Notes under the pieces: generated by a model
Database searches by the model: none
Seen by the model: the letters and a program-made list of their open reading frames with translations, nothing else
What the model was told of the DNA's origin: nothing
Source: Thinopyrum elongatum
Lineage: Eukaryota > Streptophyta > Magnoliopsida > Poales > Poaceae
DNA length: 64,000 nucleotides
Assembly: GCA_011799875.1 (NCBI GenBank)
Contig: CM022303.1
Location: 548,097,368 to 548,161,367, forward strand
Direction: 5' to 3'
In this document: piece by piece, positions 1 to 11,124 of the stretch
Layout of the letters: the number at the start of each line of letters is the position of its first letter
How positions within the stretch are numbered: position 1 is the first letter of the stretch
Program-made: the position numbers and the translations under genes

Positions 1-731
1 CTTCGCCTTCCAACCTTTTACCTCAAGGGTAATATCAACAATAATAATAATTCATGATCACCTACATCTGAGTGGATATGTATGTCTGGATCTTTCCCCA
101 ACACATAGTGCTTGCAAAAAAGAAAAAGTGTAAAAAGGAAGGGTGAAGATCACCATGACTCTTGTATAAAGGTAGAAGGTAAAAGTAAAAGATAGGCCCT
201 TCGCAGAGGGAAGCAGAGGTTGCCATGCGCTTTTTGGTTGGATGCATGAATCTTAATGCAAAAGAATGCCACTTTATATTGCCGCTTGTGATAAAGAACT
301 TTATTATGCAGTCCGTCGCTTTTATTTCTTCCATATCACAAGTTCTTATAAAGCTTATTTTCCTCACACTAAAAGATCATACATATTTAGAGAGCAATTT
401 TTATTGCTTGCACCAATGACAACTTACTTGAAGGATCTTACTCAATCCATAGGTAGATATAGTGGACTCTAAAGGCAAAACTAGGTTGATGGATTTTGGA
501 TGCACAAGTAGTATCTCTACTTGGTGCAAAAGATTTGGCTAGCATAGGATGAGAAGCAAGCTCAACATGTTGGAGGATCCAGGACATTATAACTTCTATT
601 CGGATATATGGGAACATAACTCATTATGTTGTCTTCCTTGTCCAACATCGACTTATTAGCATATAATAGTATAATGAGTGCTCACAATCATAAAAGATGT
701 CCAAGATAATATATTTATATGTTAAGCTTCT
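1..731 (-). other. 3' noncoding tail of the host Athila-like element
   Basis: No convincing coding frame is present. Blocks here resemble the noncoding tail of the inner element: the 'cccttcgcagaggga' block near 200 resembles the one near 6,880, and 'taggtagatatagtggactc' near 452 resembles the one near 7,365. It therefore reads as the sequence between the last ORF and the 3' LTR of a minus-strand element whose 3' LTR lies left of the window. The last five bases (727-731, CTTCT) are the target-site duplication of the element that follows. The tail resumes at 14,569. Confidence 0.7.
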
Positions 732-2137
732 TGATAACCCACAAGTATAGGGGATCGCAACAGTTTTCGAGGGTAGAGTATTCAACCCAAATTTATAGAT
801 TCGACACAAGGGGAGCCAAAGAATATTTGTAAGTATTAGCAGTTGAGTTGTCAATTCAACCACACCTAGAGATTAAATATCTGCAGCAAAGTGATCAGTA
901 GCACAGTAATATGATAGTTTGATTGTAGTAGTAACGGTGACAGTGGTAACAGTTTTGTAGCAGTTGTAACAGTAGCAATAGCAATAGTAACTTAGCAAGA
1001 ACAATAAATGGAAAAATCATAGGCATTGGATCGGTGATTATGTTGGATAATGTTCATCATATATCAATCATAACCTAGGGCGACACAGAACTAGCTCCAG
1101 TTCATAAATATATTGTAGGCATGTATTCCATAAATAGTCATACGTGCTTATGGAAAAGAACTTGCATGACATCTTTTGTCCTACCCCCCCCCCCCCCCCG
1201 TGGCAGCGGGGTCCATAAGGAAACTAAGGGATATTAAGTCCTCCTTTTAATAAAGAACCGAAACAAAGCATTAACACATAGTGAATACATGAACTCCTCA
1301 AACTATGGTCATCACCGGAAAGTATCCCAATTGTTGCCACCTTGGGGTTTACGGATCATAACACGTAATAGGTGAATATGACTTGCAAGATCGGATGACG
1401 AACATAGATATAATGGTGATAACATAAACGTTTCAGATCTGAAATCATGGCACTCGGGTCCTAGTGACAAGCATTAAACATAGCAAAGTCATAACAACAT
1501 CAATCTCAGAACATAGTGGATATTAGGGATCAAGCCCTAACAAAACAAACTCGATTACATGATGAATCTCATCCAACTCCTCACCGACCAGCGAGCCTAC
1601 AAAGGAATTACTCACTCCCGATGGGGAGCATCATGAAATTGGTGATGGAGGATGGTTGATGATAACGAAGACCGAAGATCCCCCTCTCTGGAGCCCCGAA
1701 TGGGCTCCAGATCTGGCCTCCCGATGAAGAATAGGAGGTGGCAGCGGCTCCGTATTGTAAAATGCGATGAAACTTCCTCTCCTATTTTTTTCTAGAAAAA
1801 TAGGATTTTATAACATCGGAATTAGGGTCAGCGGAGGCTCGAGGGCCCCACCACCCACCAGGGCGCACTAGAGGGGGGTGGCGCGCCCTGGTGTCTCGTG
1901 GGCAGCAAGGGCCCCCCTCTAGTGGGTCTTGGTTCCAGTATTTTGTATTTATTCCAAAATAATTCTCAAAAAAGTTTCGTCCAAATCTGAGAACTTTTAT
2001 TTCTGCACCAAAACAGCACCATGGTAGTTCTGCTGAAAACAGTGTCAGTCCCGGTTAGTTTCATTCAAATCATGCAAATTAGATTCCAAAACAAGAGCGA
2101 AAGCCTTAGAAAAAGTAGATATGATGGAGACGTATCA
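732..2137 (-). repeat. 3' LTR of the inner Athila-like element
   Basis: It is about 1.4 kb and pairs with 13,152-14,563. It has the TG...CA ends, a GC-rich inverted repeat near 1,855-1,895 and the same TATA-side sequence as its partner. A run of 16 C at 1,184-1,199 replaces a CCCTCCC stretch seen in the partner LTR. Confidence 0.9.
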
Positions 2138-2152
2138 AGTTCCCCAAGCTTA
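2138..2152 (-). other. Polypurine tract of the inner element
   Basis: On the minus strand this reads TAAGCTTGGGGAACT and ends directly against the first base of the 3' LTR. That is where the plus-strand primer of a Ty3/gypsy element is expected. Confidence 0.8.
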
Positions 2153-2468
2153 ACCCATTGCTTTGTGACGACCCCGGCTTAATCATGCACTAATCATACA
2201 CGCAAATGCACACGATCAAGCCTAAGGAGTCACTTGAAGATATCACAACACAACTCTAAAACATAAATAAATTCATACAAGCTTTATATTACAAGCCAGG
2301 GCCTCGAGGGCTCGAATACATAGCTTGATGGCATACAAGTGTCAGCGGAAGCATCAGATATCTGAGTACAAATATATTACAGAACAGAGAGATAAGCCTT
2401 CACAGAGGCGGGGTAAAAGAAAAGCTACGATCGAAAGGCGTAGGCCTCCTGCCCTGGACCCTCCGATC

Positions 2469-4241
2469 CTACTCCTGGTCGTCAGTCGGCTCCTCGTAGT
2501 AGTAGTACTCTCCGGGCTGGTAGGAGTAGTGGCCGTCGACGGGGGCGTCTGGCTCAGGGGCTCCGACGTCTGGTGGCATCAAAAGGGATATGGGGGAAAA
2601 AGAAAGTAAAGCAAACGTGAGTACTCATCCGAAGTACTCAGCAAGCAAGGATCTATACTACATATGCATCATTGTCAAAAAGAGGCTGTTTATGTGGACT
2701 GGGCTACAGAAATGCTAGAATAGAGGGGAAAGCCTAGTCCTATCGAAGACTAGCATCTTCAGCTTCTTTAACAGTCTTGCAGCATTAGAAGAGAGCAGAA
2801 TAACATAATGTTAAGTAGTAGTAGCATCATCATCCTCGGCCAGAGATCCTTTCTCGACTCCCTGCGAGAAAGCAATCCCAGAGCCATACTATCCAGTTCT
2901 CATCTCAAGTCATCAGTTCTAGTTGTACCGATCGGGATACAACTCCGAGTGTCCGTTACCGTAGGATAGGCTATCGATAGATTAGTTCTTCCCTGCAGGG
3001 GTGCACCAAGTTACCCACCACGCTCGCTTAACTCTGGCTGGACACACTTTACTGGGTCATGCCCGCCCTCGGCCAAACGATACGCCGCAACCCGACCGAA
3101 TACTTAACAGAGAGGTCAGCACGCCAGACTAAACCTATGCGCCCAGGGGTCTTGGGCCTTCGCCCTGGGAACTCCTGCATGTTGTGTACGCGGCTGAAAG
3201 CAGGCCTAGCAACCCCTTAATACAAGCGCGGTTGCGTAACCAGTCCAATTCAGCGCGTGCCGCTCAGTCGCTGACGTCCATTAAGCTCCGGCTGAAGTAT
3301 ACGATGCAGAATGCCCATACTATGCCCACGTGATGGTTAGTGCTATCAGGCCAGAGGCCCCTCGGATCAAATATCGAAACCGTTAGTGGATTAGGAGCGC
3401 GTGGAAACGAGCAGAGACTCACGATTGATGTGACCCCGTCGCCTCGTCTCGAGGACTTGCGGCAAGGGCTAAGAATGCCCGACCACGCTTCGTAGTTATC
3501 TCGCGGGCACCTCTCAGGTCAACCCGACTCCACATCACTTCGCATTCATGCTCGCGCGGGTACCCCTCAGGGCCGACTCGTCTTTAGTATCATGTTTCAG
3601 TGTAAGTCACAGTAACAACAGTAACCGTGTGTCTAACACCAAGGGAACCCTGAGGAATCACCCTCGATGGAGTCCCACCTGATGTTCTCGTCAAGGTGAA
3701 CGAAGGAGGTATCACCCTCGAGGTCCACACTTGAACAGTTGCACGACGATGTCGTTATCGGGGGTGGTGTAGGAGGAATCACCCTTGCTCACCATGACCG
3801 ATTAACTAACCTACAAGGTTATCATCAGAAGTGCTGACGAGGTATCACCCTCGGCACTCGATAGTAACCCAGTAGTGTCGAGCAATTTAAAGGGGAAGTG
3901 ACGTGCGGTGCCAGGGTCTGATCTTTGATCTTGTTGCTTGGGTCTTCTGAGAGTCTAGCGGGGCAGTCGGGACAAGTGGGTCTCTGACAAGGCTCTACCC
4001 ATCCTATACTAAACAGTTTAGGATAGCAGGAAAGTATCAACAATAGGTTACAAGTAAACAGGCTATGCAGCAGATATAGGACAACAGTAGCAGCAGTAAC
4101 TTCTAATGCAAGCATAAGAGAGAAGAGAGTGGGCGATATGGGAATGCTCAAAATGGGGGTGCTTGCCTGGAAGCTTTGCAGACAAAAGTGGTTCTTCTAC
4201 GGTGAGGTAGTTGTCCACCGGATCATCAGCGCTCTCGCAGT
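2469..4241 (-). other. Candidate spliced mini-ORF inside the solo LTR (two exon-like segments)
   Basis: In LTR sense, exon-like segment 1 is 4,241-4,167 (75 nt). It is preceded by a pyrimidine-rich tract ending GATAG and followed by CCAG|GCAAGC, a GC-type donor pattern. Exon-like segment 2 is 2,569-2,469 (101 nt). It is preceded by a pyrimidine tract and CACCAG and ends at TAG. Both junctions are phase 1, so the frame runs through. The encoded peptide is acidic and tyrosine-rich and ends EEPTDDQE. The LTR at 21,477-23,183 has the same arrangement. No transcript evidence is available, and the first exon is not identified. Confidence 0.45.
3652..3853 (-). repeat. Four spaced GAGG-N-ATCACCCTCG motifs in the solo LTR
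   Basis: The 15-base motif occurs at 3,652, 3,706, 3,772 (last base differs) and 3,839. Each copy is a short inverted repeat (GAGG...CCTC). The spacing is 53 to 67 bases, and the intervening sequence is not conserved. The matching array in the other chromovirus LTR is at 21,883-22,081. Confidence 0.75.
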
Positions 4242-4929
4242 CTATCGGGAAGAAGGGGGAGAAGAAACAATATAAATGCATGGCAACAAAAACAATCACA
4301 TAGCAAGGCACGATAGTACGCAGTGCAGGGGGGGCCCTAATGCTATGCTAAGTGCTACGGACGAAGTGGGAATTTACCGAGAAAGTTTTCCCGGTTCCGG
4401 ACGTCTGTCAGCCAGACGAACCGAAGGGGACGGTTACATGTTCAGATAGTTAGAGGCATGTGACAGATAAACGGAGAGCGTATTCGGATTCGTCTTGTTG
4501 TTCTGTGCAACTTTCATGTTTTAAGTTTTTCCATCGGAGCTACGGTTTATTTTCTATGAATTTCTAAGGATTAAATAGTTTTTTGAAATTATTTTAATTA
4601 ATTAAATTCGAATTATCCAGAACAGTAAGTGGAAAATGCTAAGTGCACCCAGTTTTGTACCCAACTGACCAGCACAGAGGCTGACCAGTGGGCCCACTGA
4701 CTGGGTCAAAGATCCAGTCAGCAGAGGCTGACATGTGGGCCAGCCTGCTGACTCAGCAGCTGACTGGGCCGGCCCTATCCATTTAAACAGTGAGCCGGAC
4801 CCACTTGTCACTCTCAGCAGTTCTAATCAGTGCTTAACTCTAATTAAACAGAGCTAATTAGGAGTGGGCCCAGGGTGTCAGTGGCTCAATTCTTTTAAAC
4901 ATATTATCTATTTAAACTAATTAGCTACA

Positions 4930-5930
4930 GTGCGGGCCCACACGTCTGTGGGTGTTAGGGGTTGGATTAGTGGGCTAATGGCCTGGGGGCCACCTGGCAG
5001 TGTCACAGCCGCGGTGGCACGCCGGCGGCGATGCTCCGGCGACGCCAAACACAGCGGAGGCCACGGGAAGCACTCGGGATTCGCCCACAGAGGGCCATTT
5101 TGCGCGCGCGAGGGCGCGTTGGAACAGGGAGACGATGGCGCGCCCAACCAGAGTGGTTGCGCGGCCGGAGATGGACGGAGACGATGGTGCGTCCAACCAG
5201 AGTGGTTGCACGGCCGGAGATGGACGGAGACGACGGCGACGAGCAGTGCGGCGGACGCCGGACTTCGGCCGTGGTTGGATCTGGTGATGCGGGGCACGAG
5301 GAAGCACGTGCGAGTGTGCGTCGGGTTCGCGGGGAGGAGCTGAGCACGACTATGTGGTCGAACGGCCTTGGCAGCAACTACAACAACGGCGATGAGATAT
5401 ACGGGGGAGACGAGCTCCGGTGAGGTCGCTGGGGACGGCTACGGGGACGAATCCGTGCGGGGAAGAGAGGGGGAGGGAGCGCGGGCTTACAGGGAGCCTG
5501 TAGGTGAGCTTAGTATGCGCGGGGAAGGCTCGACGGTGCCGGAAACATCGACGAACGCCGGCGAGCCGTAGGTTGAAGATGAGCTCGTGGGGCTCGCGGC
5601 GATGGCTCCTGGCGCCAATGGCTTGGTGCAGGTGGCGCAGCAGGCGGCGGCGGAGCGCTACGACCTCTCGGCGAAGGGTCGAGACGACGGAGAACGCAGG
5701 ATCGACGGCGGCGACGGCGGGCATTTTCGGGCGAGCTCGAACAGGAGCAAGGGAGAGGACGAGGGGGAAAATGGGAGTGGTTAGGGTTCGGCGGGGGCTC
5801 GGGGACGACCTTATGGGCGCCGGGGAACCAGCGGATTGACGACACGGCGTCGATTGGAGCTCGAGCGCGCGCAGCAGCTGACGCGTGCGGGACGTGGGGG
5901 ATGAGCTCCACGTGGGCTGGGCCGTCGCTA
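4930..5930 (-). other. GC-rich LTR segment with overlapping open frames, probably noncoding
   Basis: About 1 kb is strongly GC-rich and stays open in several frames on both strands at once, as expected from composition alone. None of the translations resembles a known domain. It sits where the C-rich block of the other chromovirus LTR lies (20,040-20,890), upstream in LTR sense of the conserved block and the exon-like segments. Confidence 0.55.
5144..5241. repeat. 49-bp tandem duplication in the solo LTR
   Basis: Two adjacent copies begin CCAACCAGAGTGGTTGC at 5,144 and 5,193 and continue with GGCCGGAGATGGACGGAGAC, with a few differences. The 49-bp period would shift a reading frame. Confidence 0.8.
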
Positions 5931-6407
5931 CAGCGATGAGCAGGCCGAGTGCACAGTAGGGGTTATCCTTCCTTTCTTTTTCTGAAAAGAAATAGTTCAT
6001 GTAGTATTTATTTGAGCTAGCAGATGAGCCTTTCGGTGAATGAAACTCTGCACAAAAATAGAGCTCATTATTGTGGTGCTACACAAAAAGTTTGTGGGCC
6101 ACAGGAAGAGGTTTGACATTTTTGGAAAATGAAAAGAGCCAAATTATTTGTTGCTGGGCCACTAAATAATTTCTAGGGGCAATTTGGGAATTCCAAAAAT
6201 GTTGGTTTCAATTTTATAATTGCCTTAGGAATATTTTCAACGTGATGAACTATTTTGTTTGAGTATTTGAAGAAGTAATTATTTGACTTCCATTTGAAAT
6301 TTGAATTTGAAGTTGAAATATTTTCTAATGCAATTTTATTAGAATGATCATGATGACATGGCAGGTTAAGTAGCTTAACCAGGGTGGGGTAACCTGGGGA
6401 TGTTACA

Positions 6408-8453
6408 TGCTTGTCCTCAAGCAATTCAATTGCTAAACTGAAAGTGATAAAGAAAAACTTTTACGAACTCGTTTGTTCTTTTTTACATATATATGCTTAA
6501 ATAGCACCCAGGTTTTCAGCAAAGATCATGACTAAGCATGCAAGCAATAACTCTTGAAAATTATATTAACTCATATCAATGGTGTAAATAATTAGCGAGC
6601 AATAATAAGATATCTCAAATGTCAACACTTTCTCAAAACAATCATGACATAATATAACAATAGTGGTATCTCGCTAGCCCTTTATGAGACCGCAAAACAT
6701 AAATGCAGAGCACCTCCAGAGTTCAAGCAGTGACTAAACATTGTAATTCATGGTATAAGAGATCCAGTCATGATGCATTCAACATTAACTATACACAATG
6801 CATGAGGATGGCAATAGTGCTCTCAGGACTGGCGCTTGTTTGAGAAGGTAATGACTCAACATAAAAGTAAATAGATAGTCCCTTCGCAGAGGGAATCAGG
6901 GATTTGCAGAGGTGCCAGAGCTCAAAGCTTAAATCAGAGATAAATATAATTTTGGGAGGTACACCCTTCCTGTCAACGTTACGACCAAGAGTTTTCAATG
7001 TCTTCCATGCTAAACAAATTAGCGGCGGTTCCCAAGCGATAAAAGTAAAGTTTACTCCCCCTCCAACAAACACAAACCACGGCTAACCGAATCCATGAGT
7101 GCCTACCATACCAACAACAGCCTTGGGGGAGTTTTTTTAATTATTTGCATTTTTTGATTTCGGGACCGGGCATCCCTATTACCAGCCCCTCTCGTGCAAG
7201 GACGAGTGAATAAAAACTCATCATGAGAATAACCCGCTTAGCATGGAAGATACTGACCACCCCTTGTCGCTCCATGAGCAGTCCAGGCATACAAAATAGA
7301 TGTTCATTTGAAATTTTAGAGGTGGCACATGCAAATTTACTTGGAACGGCAGGGTAATACCACATATAGGTAGATATAGTGGACTCATCTAGAATAACTT
7401 TGGTTTAAGGATTTTGATGCACAAGCAGTATTCCCGCTTAGTACAGGCGAAGGCTAGCAAATAGGTTGAGAAGCGGCCAGCTAGAGAGCGAAAACGATCA
7501 TGAACATGCATTATGAATAATCAACATTGAATACTAGCATGAGTAGGATATAAAGACCATGAACATAAATATTGTGGAGGCTATGTTGGTTTTGATTCAA
7601 CTACATGTGTGAACATGCGCCAAGTCAGGCCACTTGAAACATTCAGAGGAGGATACCATATCATCATACTACATCACAATCATTTTAATGCATGTCGACA
7701 TCAAAGATAAACCGTTATCCACTCCTAGCTGCTTAAGCATGGCATGAGTAACTATAATATCTAATTGTCATTGCAAACATGTTTAATCATAATATGTTGA
7801 ATCATGGATACTGAGTTAAGCATATTTACAAAAACAAGTTGAGTTCATACCCGCTTTTCTCTACCATAGTCACTTCATCAAATATCGTCATTATTGCCTT
7901 TCACTTGCACGACCGAATGATATGAAAATAATAATAGTGCAAGTGTGTCGTGGACTAAGCTGGAATCTGCAACATTTTATTCAGAGGGGAAGACAAAATA
8001 ATATAGGCTCTTTATTAGATCAACAATAATGCATATGAGAGCCACTCAACATTTTCATCGTGGTCTTCTCCTTGGTAAGACCCAACAAAAGGAAAAGAAT
8101 TTCATAGAAACACACTGAAATATTTTTTGAGTTTTGAGTTTTTGCTTAAAGAAAGCAAATTAAAGAAGGAAATACAAAAACGAGAAAACTATTTACATGG
8201 GAAAGCTCCCAACAAGCAAAAGAAGAAACAAGAAATCTTTTTGGGTTTTCTTTTAATACTACAACTAATTTAATCTAGAAAGAAAAACCGAAAAGAAGCA
8301 AGATTTTTTTTTGGATTTTCTCAAAGTTTTTCAAACACACAAGAAGAAAGCGAGAAAAATAAATCTAGCATGGATAATACAATGAAAAAAGTGTGGACAC
8401 CGACAACTGGAATGAAATGTGTGAACATGAATGTAATGTCGGTGGAAATACGT
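6408..8453 (-). other. 3' noncoding region of the inner element
   Basis: About 2 kb between the accessory ORF and the polypurine tract is interrupted by the solo LTR at its left end. It has no sustained reading frame. It shares blocks with the host element's tail (positions 1-731 and 14,569-14,930) and with the fragments at 56,781-56,933 in the right-hand array. Confidence 0.7.
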
Positions 8454-8467
8454 ACTCCCCCAAGCTT
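8454..8467 (-). other. Internal polypurine-like tract
   Basis: On the minus strand it reads AAGCTTGGGGGAGT and lies just after the accessory ORF. It nearly repeats the terminal tract at 2,138-2,152. It could act as a second plus-strand priming site, or simply be a relic. Confidence 0.45.
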
Positions 8468-8493
8468 AGGCTTTTGGCCTAGCTTGGGAATCA

Positions 8494-9510
8494 TCATCCG
8501 TAGTAGCCACCCGGTCCCATGTGAAAGTGTTGCGGCGGCGACACCTGAGCATCCCACTCCTGGGGCTCCTCCTCTGCCGCTGCCTCGGAATTTCGGTAGG
8601 CAACAATGTCTGCGGGCATGACCCTGTATCCATTCTTGGCAATAGAATCAAACAAAGCAGGTGCAGGAAACGGGATAATATCACGGGTATCCTCACTGAA
8701 TACCGAGTTATAACGAACATTGTTAAAAGAGTCAGCGGCATCAGTAAACTGGCGAGCCACCATCGCCTAGTGATCTAGATAAACTCGGGGCAAACGATAG
8801 TCATGTTGGCGTATCTAAACATTAAAGTGGCTCGCTAGGCGAGTGGCATAAATACCACCATGGATTTTGCCCTTAGTTCCGTTGAGGTGCAGACGACGTG
8901 CAACAATAGCCCCTAGGCTAAAAGTGTGATCATTGTGTACGGCACGGCGTAAGATGGTGAGGTCAAGAGCACTAAGTGAACCGGCCTTCTCCCTAGCAGT
9001 TAAACACTTCACGTTGAATAAAGCAAAGTAATGCACAGAAGGAAACTACAAACTAGTGGTGGTGGCTTTCGACACGCCTCTTTCCTCTTCCACTGTCAAA
9101 GTGAGGAGGAAGTCCTTGAACTCTGCCAGTCTAGGCTCTCTTAATTCCTCATCAGAGGGAATCAAACATATCTCACAAAATTCAGTCAATGGTATCTGAC
9201 ATGTTTCAGAATATAAATTAAACCGCACCTCAGGAGGATCATGTCTATTCAGAAAATAATTTTTTTGCACAAAGGAGTTCGTGAGGATATGGTGTTGGTC
9301 ACACCCATCTGTGAGGAAGTCGGTTAGACTGGCATTTGCAATGAATTGGGCCAACTCTTGATGGAACCCGGCCTCTTCCATGAAAGCATTATGTGGCCAT
9401 TTGCAAGGCCGCACCTCTGCCATTCTCGGAGTGTGGAGGTCATTGTCCGATGATTCCCCAATAACTCCCTTGGCATTCTTCTTGGAGGAAAACTTCCGAA
9501 AAATGCTCAT
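8494..9510 (-). pseudogene. Accessory ORF downstream of protease, broken by three in-frame stops
   Basis: The frame opens at 9,510 with MSIFRKFSSKKNAK and runs to 8,494, about 338 codons. It is interrupted only by TAG codons at 9,048-9,046, 8,817-8,815 and 8,769-8,767, with no frameshift. I recognise this kind of ORF as a recurrent extra gene in Triticeae Athila-like elements, in the position of the env-like region. I see no confident signal peptide or membrane span, and the function is unknown. The middle part contains a GAIVARRLHLNG motif. A promoter-like segment lies immediately upstream (9,511-10,080) and an internal polypurine-like tract downstream. Loss by point mutation alone suggests it was intact at insertion. 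Confidence 0.65.
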
Positions 9511-10080
9511 CTTTTATGAAAAAAATTCTGAAAATTTTGGGCCACAAAATTTTATTAACAAAACTTCAAAGCTTGATAGCAACTACTCATATAGATGCCT
9601 ACAGGCTAAATCAAGTATTCAAACTACTTGGAACTCGAAGAATTCAACATGCAAGCTCATTTACAGCAGCACCAAGAGTAGCTAAATACTCAAAAATTAA
9701 ACCACTAGAACAAAAACTAATTGGAGCAATGGAGGAGTCACATACCAACTAGCAATCCCCTGAAACAGTTTTGGAAATGGAGCTTCAAGCAAAACGATCA
9801 AAATCCACGGGTTTGAGAGCAAGAACACGAGAGAGAGGGGGCAAGAGTGATTTTTTCTGGAGGTGGGAGATGACATGGGCTAAAGAGATAAGTGGGAGGG
9901 GGCCACGCGGGGCCCGCCACCCACCAGGGCGTGCCTAGGGTGGCTGGCGCGCCCTGGTGTCTTGTGGACGACAGGTGCACCCCCTCGTGTGGTTATTTGT
10001 TCTAGAAATTCTTAAATATTCAGAAAAAATCGTGTTAAAATATCAGGTCATTCTGAGCACTTTTATTTTTGACCACTTTT
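9511..10080 (-). promoter_or_regulatory. Promoter-like segment upstream of the accessory ORF
   Basis: In element sense it contains a GC-rich inverted repeat (CACCAGGGCG and CGCCCTGGTG arms around 9,921-9,960) very like the one in the LTRs. A pyrimidine-rich leader with CTCTCTCTCGTG follows, then an AT-rich stretch ending AAAAG just before the ATG at 9,510. No clear TATA box is visible here. The resemblance to the LTR promoter side suggests a separate promoter for the accessory ORF, which is inference. Confidence 0.4.
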
Positions 10081-10291
10081 TTATTGCACAGAATATTCAG
10101 AAAACAGGATAAACATGACATTTTATTTTATTTAACAAAGAAAAACAGAAAACAAAAAGTAGGGACAAAAGGTTGTGCCTACTAAATTCATCTACCACAT
10201 GCCTTTCAAAAATAATCCATTAATAAGGTTGATCAAGTCTTATTAACAACCACTTCCGATTAGCATGAACCCGAAGAATCTTCGTAAAACA

Positions 10292-10948
10292 CTAAGTTAC
10301 CTCAACGGGGATATGCATATCTCCAACAATAATTGTTTCATATTTCTTTTTGGCAGTAGGTAAAGGGAGTTGAAAACTTCCAATAGTAATTGTCGGAGAC
10401 TTTTCAATAACAATAATACCATCCACTTGAAATTGTTTATTCGAAAAGTGCACCGTATGCTCATTACCATTGATATGAAAAGTGACTTTGCTTTTATTGG
10501 AATCAATAACAGCCCCTGCAGGATTCAAAAAGGGTCTACCAAGGATAATCGACATGTTGTCATCCTCGGGCATCTCAAGTATAACAAAGTCTGTTAAGAT
10601 AGTAACATTTGCAACAACAACAGGCACATCCTCACAAATACCGATAGGTATGGCAGTTGATTTGTCAGCCATTTGCAATGATATCTCTTTCGGTGTGAGT
10701 TTATTCAAATCAAGTCTTTTATATAGAGAGAAAGGCATAACACTAACACCAGCTCCTAAATCACATAAAGCAGTTTTGACATAATTTCTTTTAATAGAGC
10801 ATGGTATAGTTGGTATTCCTGGATCTCCAAGTTTTTTAGGTACTCCATCCTTGAAAGAATAATTAGCAAGCATGGTGGAGATTTCAGCTTCTGGTATTTT
10901 TCTTTTATTAGTGACAATTTCTTTCATGTATTTAGTATAAGTGGCCAT
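10292..10948 (-). CDS. Retropepsin-like aspartic protease region of the inner element
   Basis: The 218-residue frame carries the active-site loop CDLGAGVSVMP near residue 62 and the downstream ILGRPFLNPAGA segment near residue 135, a pattern typical of plant Athila-type proteases. The enzyme cleaves the Gag or Gag-Pol precursor inside the virus-like particle. The frame is open, but it is separated from gag by frameshifts near 11,000-11,430 and ends without entering an RT domain. No pol follows. The first methionine is probably not the real start, because the region would normally be translated as part of a polyprotein. Confidence 0.75.
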   Translation of the reverse strand: MATYTKYMKEIVTNKRKIPEAEISTMLANYSFKDGVPKKLGDPGIPTIPCSIKRNYVKTALCDLGAGVSVMPFSLYKRLDLNKLTPKEISLQMADKSTAIPIGICEDVPVVVANVTILTDFVILEMPEDDNMSIILGRPFLNPAGAVIDSNKSKVTFHINGNEHTVHFSNKQFQVDGIIVIEKSPTITIGSFQLPLPTAKKKYETIIVGDMHIPVEVT

Positions 10949-11124
10949 CTTTAAATATCAGTCAAATGGGTACGCAAAAAGATTGGCCTAAGCATTTTAG
11001 CAAAGCATTCAAATTCTTCATCATCTTTTTTCTTAGATGGTTTAGGTGGAAAGGGCATGAGTTTCTGAACCCATGGTTCTCTTTCTTTACCATGTTTTCT
11101 AGCAACAAAGTCTCTTTTATCATA

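Larger units (their letters stand above)
2164..6407 (-). mobile_element. Solo LTR of a Tekay-type chromovirus
   Basis: A 4,244-bp LTR in reverse orientation begins TGTGACGACCCCGG on the plus strand and ends GGGGATGTTACA. It is flanked by a perfect TGCTT duplication at 2,159-2,163 and 6,408-6,412. There is no internal region, so it is the product of LTR-LTR recombination. Its ends and internal landmarks match the LTR at 19,567-23,462, but it is clearly a different subfamily. The shared landmarks are the repeated GAGG...CCTC motif, two small coding-like segments and a conserved block containing CCGTAGCTCCGATGG. It interrupts the inner element 12 bp inside its polypurine tract. Confidence 0.9.

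Noticed and set aside
1184..1199. C16 run as a biological microsatellite
   Set aside because: The partner LTR has CCCTCCC at the same place. A sequencing or polymerase slippage origin cannot be separated from real expansion here.
3825..4311. Conventional unspliced protein from the solo LTR frames near 4,063-4,311
   Set aside because: Beyond the GCAAGC donor-like site the translation becomes cysteine- and tyrosine-rich low complexity and does not match the other LTR. Only the 75-nt segment fits a coding pattern.
4917..6000. Several overlapping ORFs of 100-216 codons in the solo LTR
   Set aside because: They overlap in up to four frames of a GC-rich block, have low-complexity translations, and contain a 49-bp duplication that shifts frame.
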